Shown: positions 6,150 through 6,346 of the stretch, piece by piece
Layout: every line of letters begins with the position of its first letter
Numbering within the stretch: position 1 is the stretch's first letter
NCBI GenBank assembly: GCA_014323965.1
Contig: JACONB010000105.1
Span: 1 to 6,346, forward strand
DNA: 6,346 bases
Reading direction: 5' to 3'
Source of the DNA: Prochloron sp. SP5CPC1
Lineage (GTDB): Bacteria > Cyanobacteriota > Cyanobacteriia > Cyanobacteriales > Prochloraceae
Translations under genes and position numbers: made by a program
Notes under the pieces: generated by a model
What the model was told of the DNA's origin: nothing
What the model saw: only the letters and a program-made list of their open reading frames with translations
Database searches by the model: none

Positions 6150-6237
6150 GCCTTGTAGGTTGGGTTGAGAAACGAAACCCAACACATCCACTTCCAAGGC
6201 ATGACTAATTTTGAACAGCTCAATTGACAAAAAACGA
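6150..6237 (+). repeat. Direct repeat, copy 2 (88 bp)
   Basis: Second copy of the repeat at 5958-6046. It has the better hairpin: GTTGGGTT (6159-6166) pairs perfectly with AACCCAAC (6176-6183) around a nine-base loop. The variable bases between the copies fall mainly in and beside this loop, while the 39 bases starting at 6173 are identical to copy 1. Confidence 0.85.
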
Positions 6238-6250
6238 CAAAATCTCAGCT

Positions 6251-6286
6251 CCCCTCCAACCCACCCCTAACCCCTCCCAGGAGGGG
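6251..6286. repeat. C/G-rich palindromic repeat
   Basis: CCCCTCC occurs at 6251-6257 and again at 6271-6277; both can pair with GGAGGGG at 6280-6286. The inner pair leaves only a two-base loop, so the outer pairing, or one with the inner bases frayed, is more likely in a transcript. The sequence type (ACCCACCCCTAACCCCTCCC) is familiar from cyanobacterial intergenic repeats. No T-run follows it. Confidence 0.6.
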
Positions 6287-6293
6287 AACAAGT

Positions 6294-6301
6294 GCGATCG
6301 C
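6294..6301. repeat. HIP1 octamer
   Basis: Perfect GCGATCGC between the two palindromic repeats at the right end. Confidence 0.85.
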
Positions 6302-6312
6302 CTATCTTGTAG

Positions 6313-6339
6313 GGTGCGTTAAGGACAGCGTAAAGCACC
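6313..6339. repeat. Imperfect inverted repeat near the right edge
   Basis: GGTGCGTTA (6313-6321) pairs with TAAAGCACC (6331-6339) at eight of nine positions around a nine-base loop. It resembles the GGTGCGTTA...TAACGCACC repeats scattered in cyanobacterial genomes. The element may continue past the window. Confidence 0.55.
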
Positions 6340-6346
6340 AAAATCA

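Larger units (their letters stand above)
5795..6346. other. Repeat-rich region after the toxin gene, without a convincing full gene
   Basis: This 552-base stretch contains the weak small ORF at 5858-6013, two direct-repeat copies, three other palindromes and two HIP1 sites. No clear intrinsic terminator (stem plus T-run) follows the toxin stop, no recognisable promoter is seen, and no tRNA-like fold was noticed. The density of small repeats suggests an insertion-prone gene end. Confidence 0.7.

Noticed and set aside
6107..6208. Plus-strand short ORF from ATG 6107 reading into repeat copy 2
   Set aside because: Most of its residues come from the HIP1 site and the repeat (VGWVEKRNPTHPLPRHD type), with no good ribosome site.
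5958..6237. CRISPR array
   Set aside because: There are only two copies, 88-89 bases long and imperfect, with one spacer of about 103 bases; no cas gene or further repeat is present.

Overview
The window is most likely cyanobacterial. It carries six perfect copies of the octamer GCGATCGC (HIP1, the highly iterated palindrome of cyanobacterial genomes), where about 0.1 would be expected by chance in 6.3 kb. The non-coding right end holds short palindromic repeat families of a style common in filamentous cyanobacteria (TTGGGTT...AACCCAA, CCCCTCC...GGAGGGG, GGTGCGTTA...TAAAGCACC). The genus cannot be told from this.

Positions 2-5794 are one uninterrupted plus-strand reading frame, open through the left edge, so the true start lies outside. 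The protein is a single-chain insecticidal toxin-complex (Tc) B-C type, SpvB/Rhs-family giant. In order it has: the end of the SpvB-like region and six FG-GAP-like Asp-x-x-Gly-x-Gly blades (2-960); the conserved TcB middle block (986-1249); a long Rhs/YD-repeat shell (2258-4762); the Rhs-associated core with an apparently intact autoprotease (4763-5086); and a variable C-terminal payload of 235 residues (5087-5791). In the family, the Rhs shell forms a cocoon that holds the cleaved payload until delivery. Residues are numbered here from the codon at 50; sixteen more in-frame codons precede it.

The payload is the most notable part. It starts with a Ser-Arg repeat and a basic patch, continues with a Lys-rich helical stretch, and carries H-A-E (H1830, E1832) followed by C-x-x-C (C1851, C1854), the zinc signature of the cytidine-deaminase-like superfamily. 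A later R-G-T-H-G...W-x-x-P block recalls the OTT_1508-like deaminase group. Base composition falls from about 52% to 32-40% GC just after the predicted cleavage site, which fits a swapped toxin cassette.

Positions 5795-6346 hold no convincing full gene. They contain a possible 51-codon ORF with a plausible ribosome site just after the toxin (perhaps an immunity gene or a remnant of one), two copies of an 88-89 bp direct repeat, a tiny ribosome-site-plus-ATG ORF that stops after eight codons, and several hairpins. No TcA-type gene, tRNA, rRNA, CRISPR array or transposase is visible.
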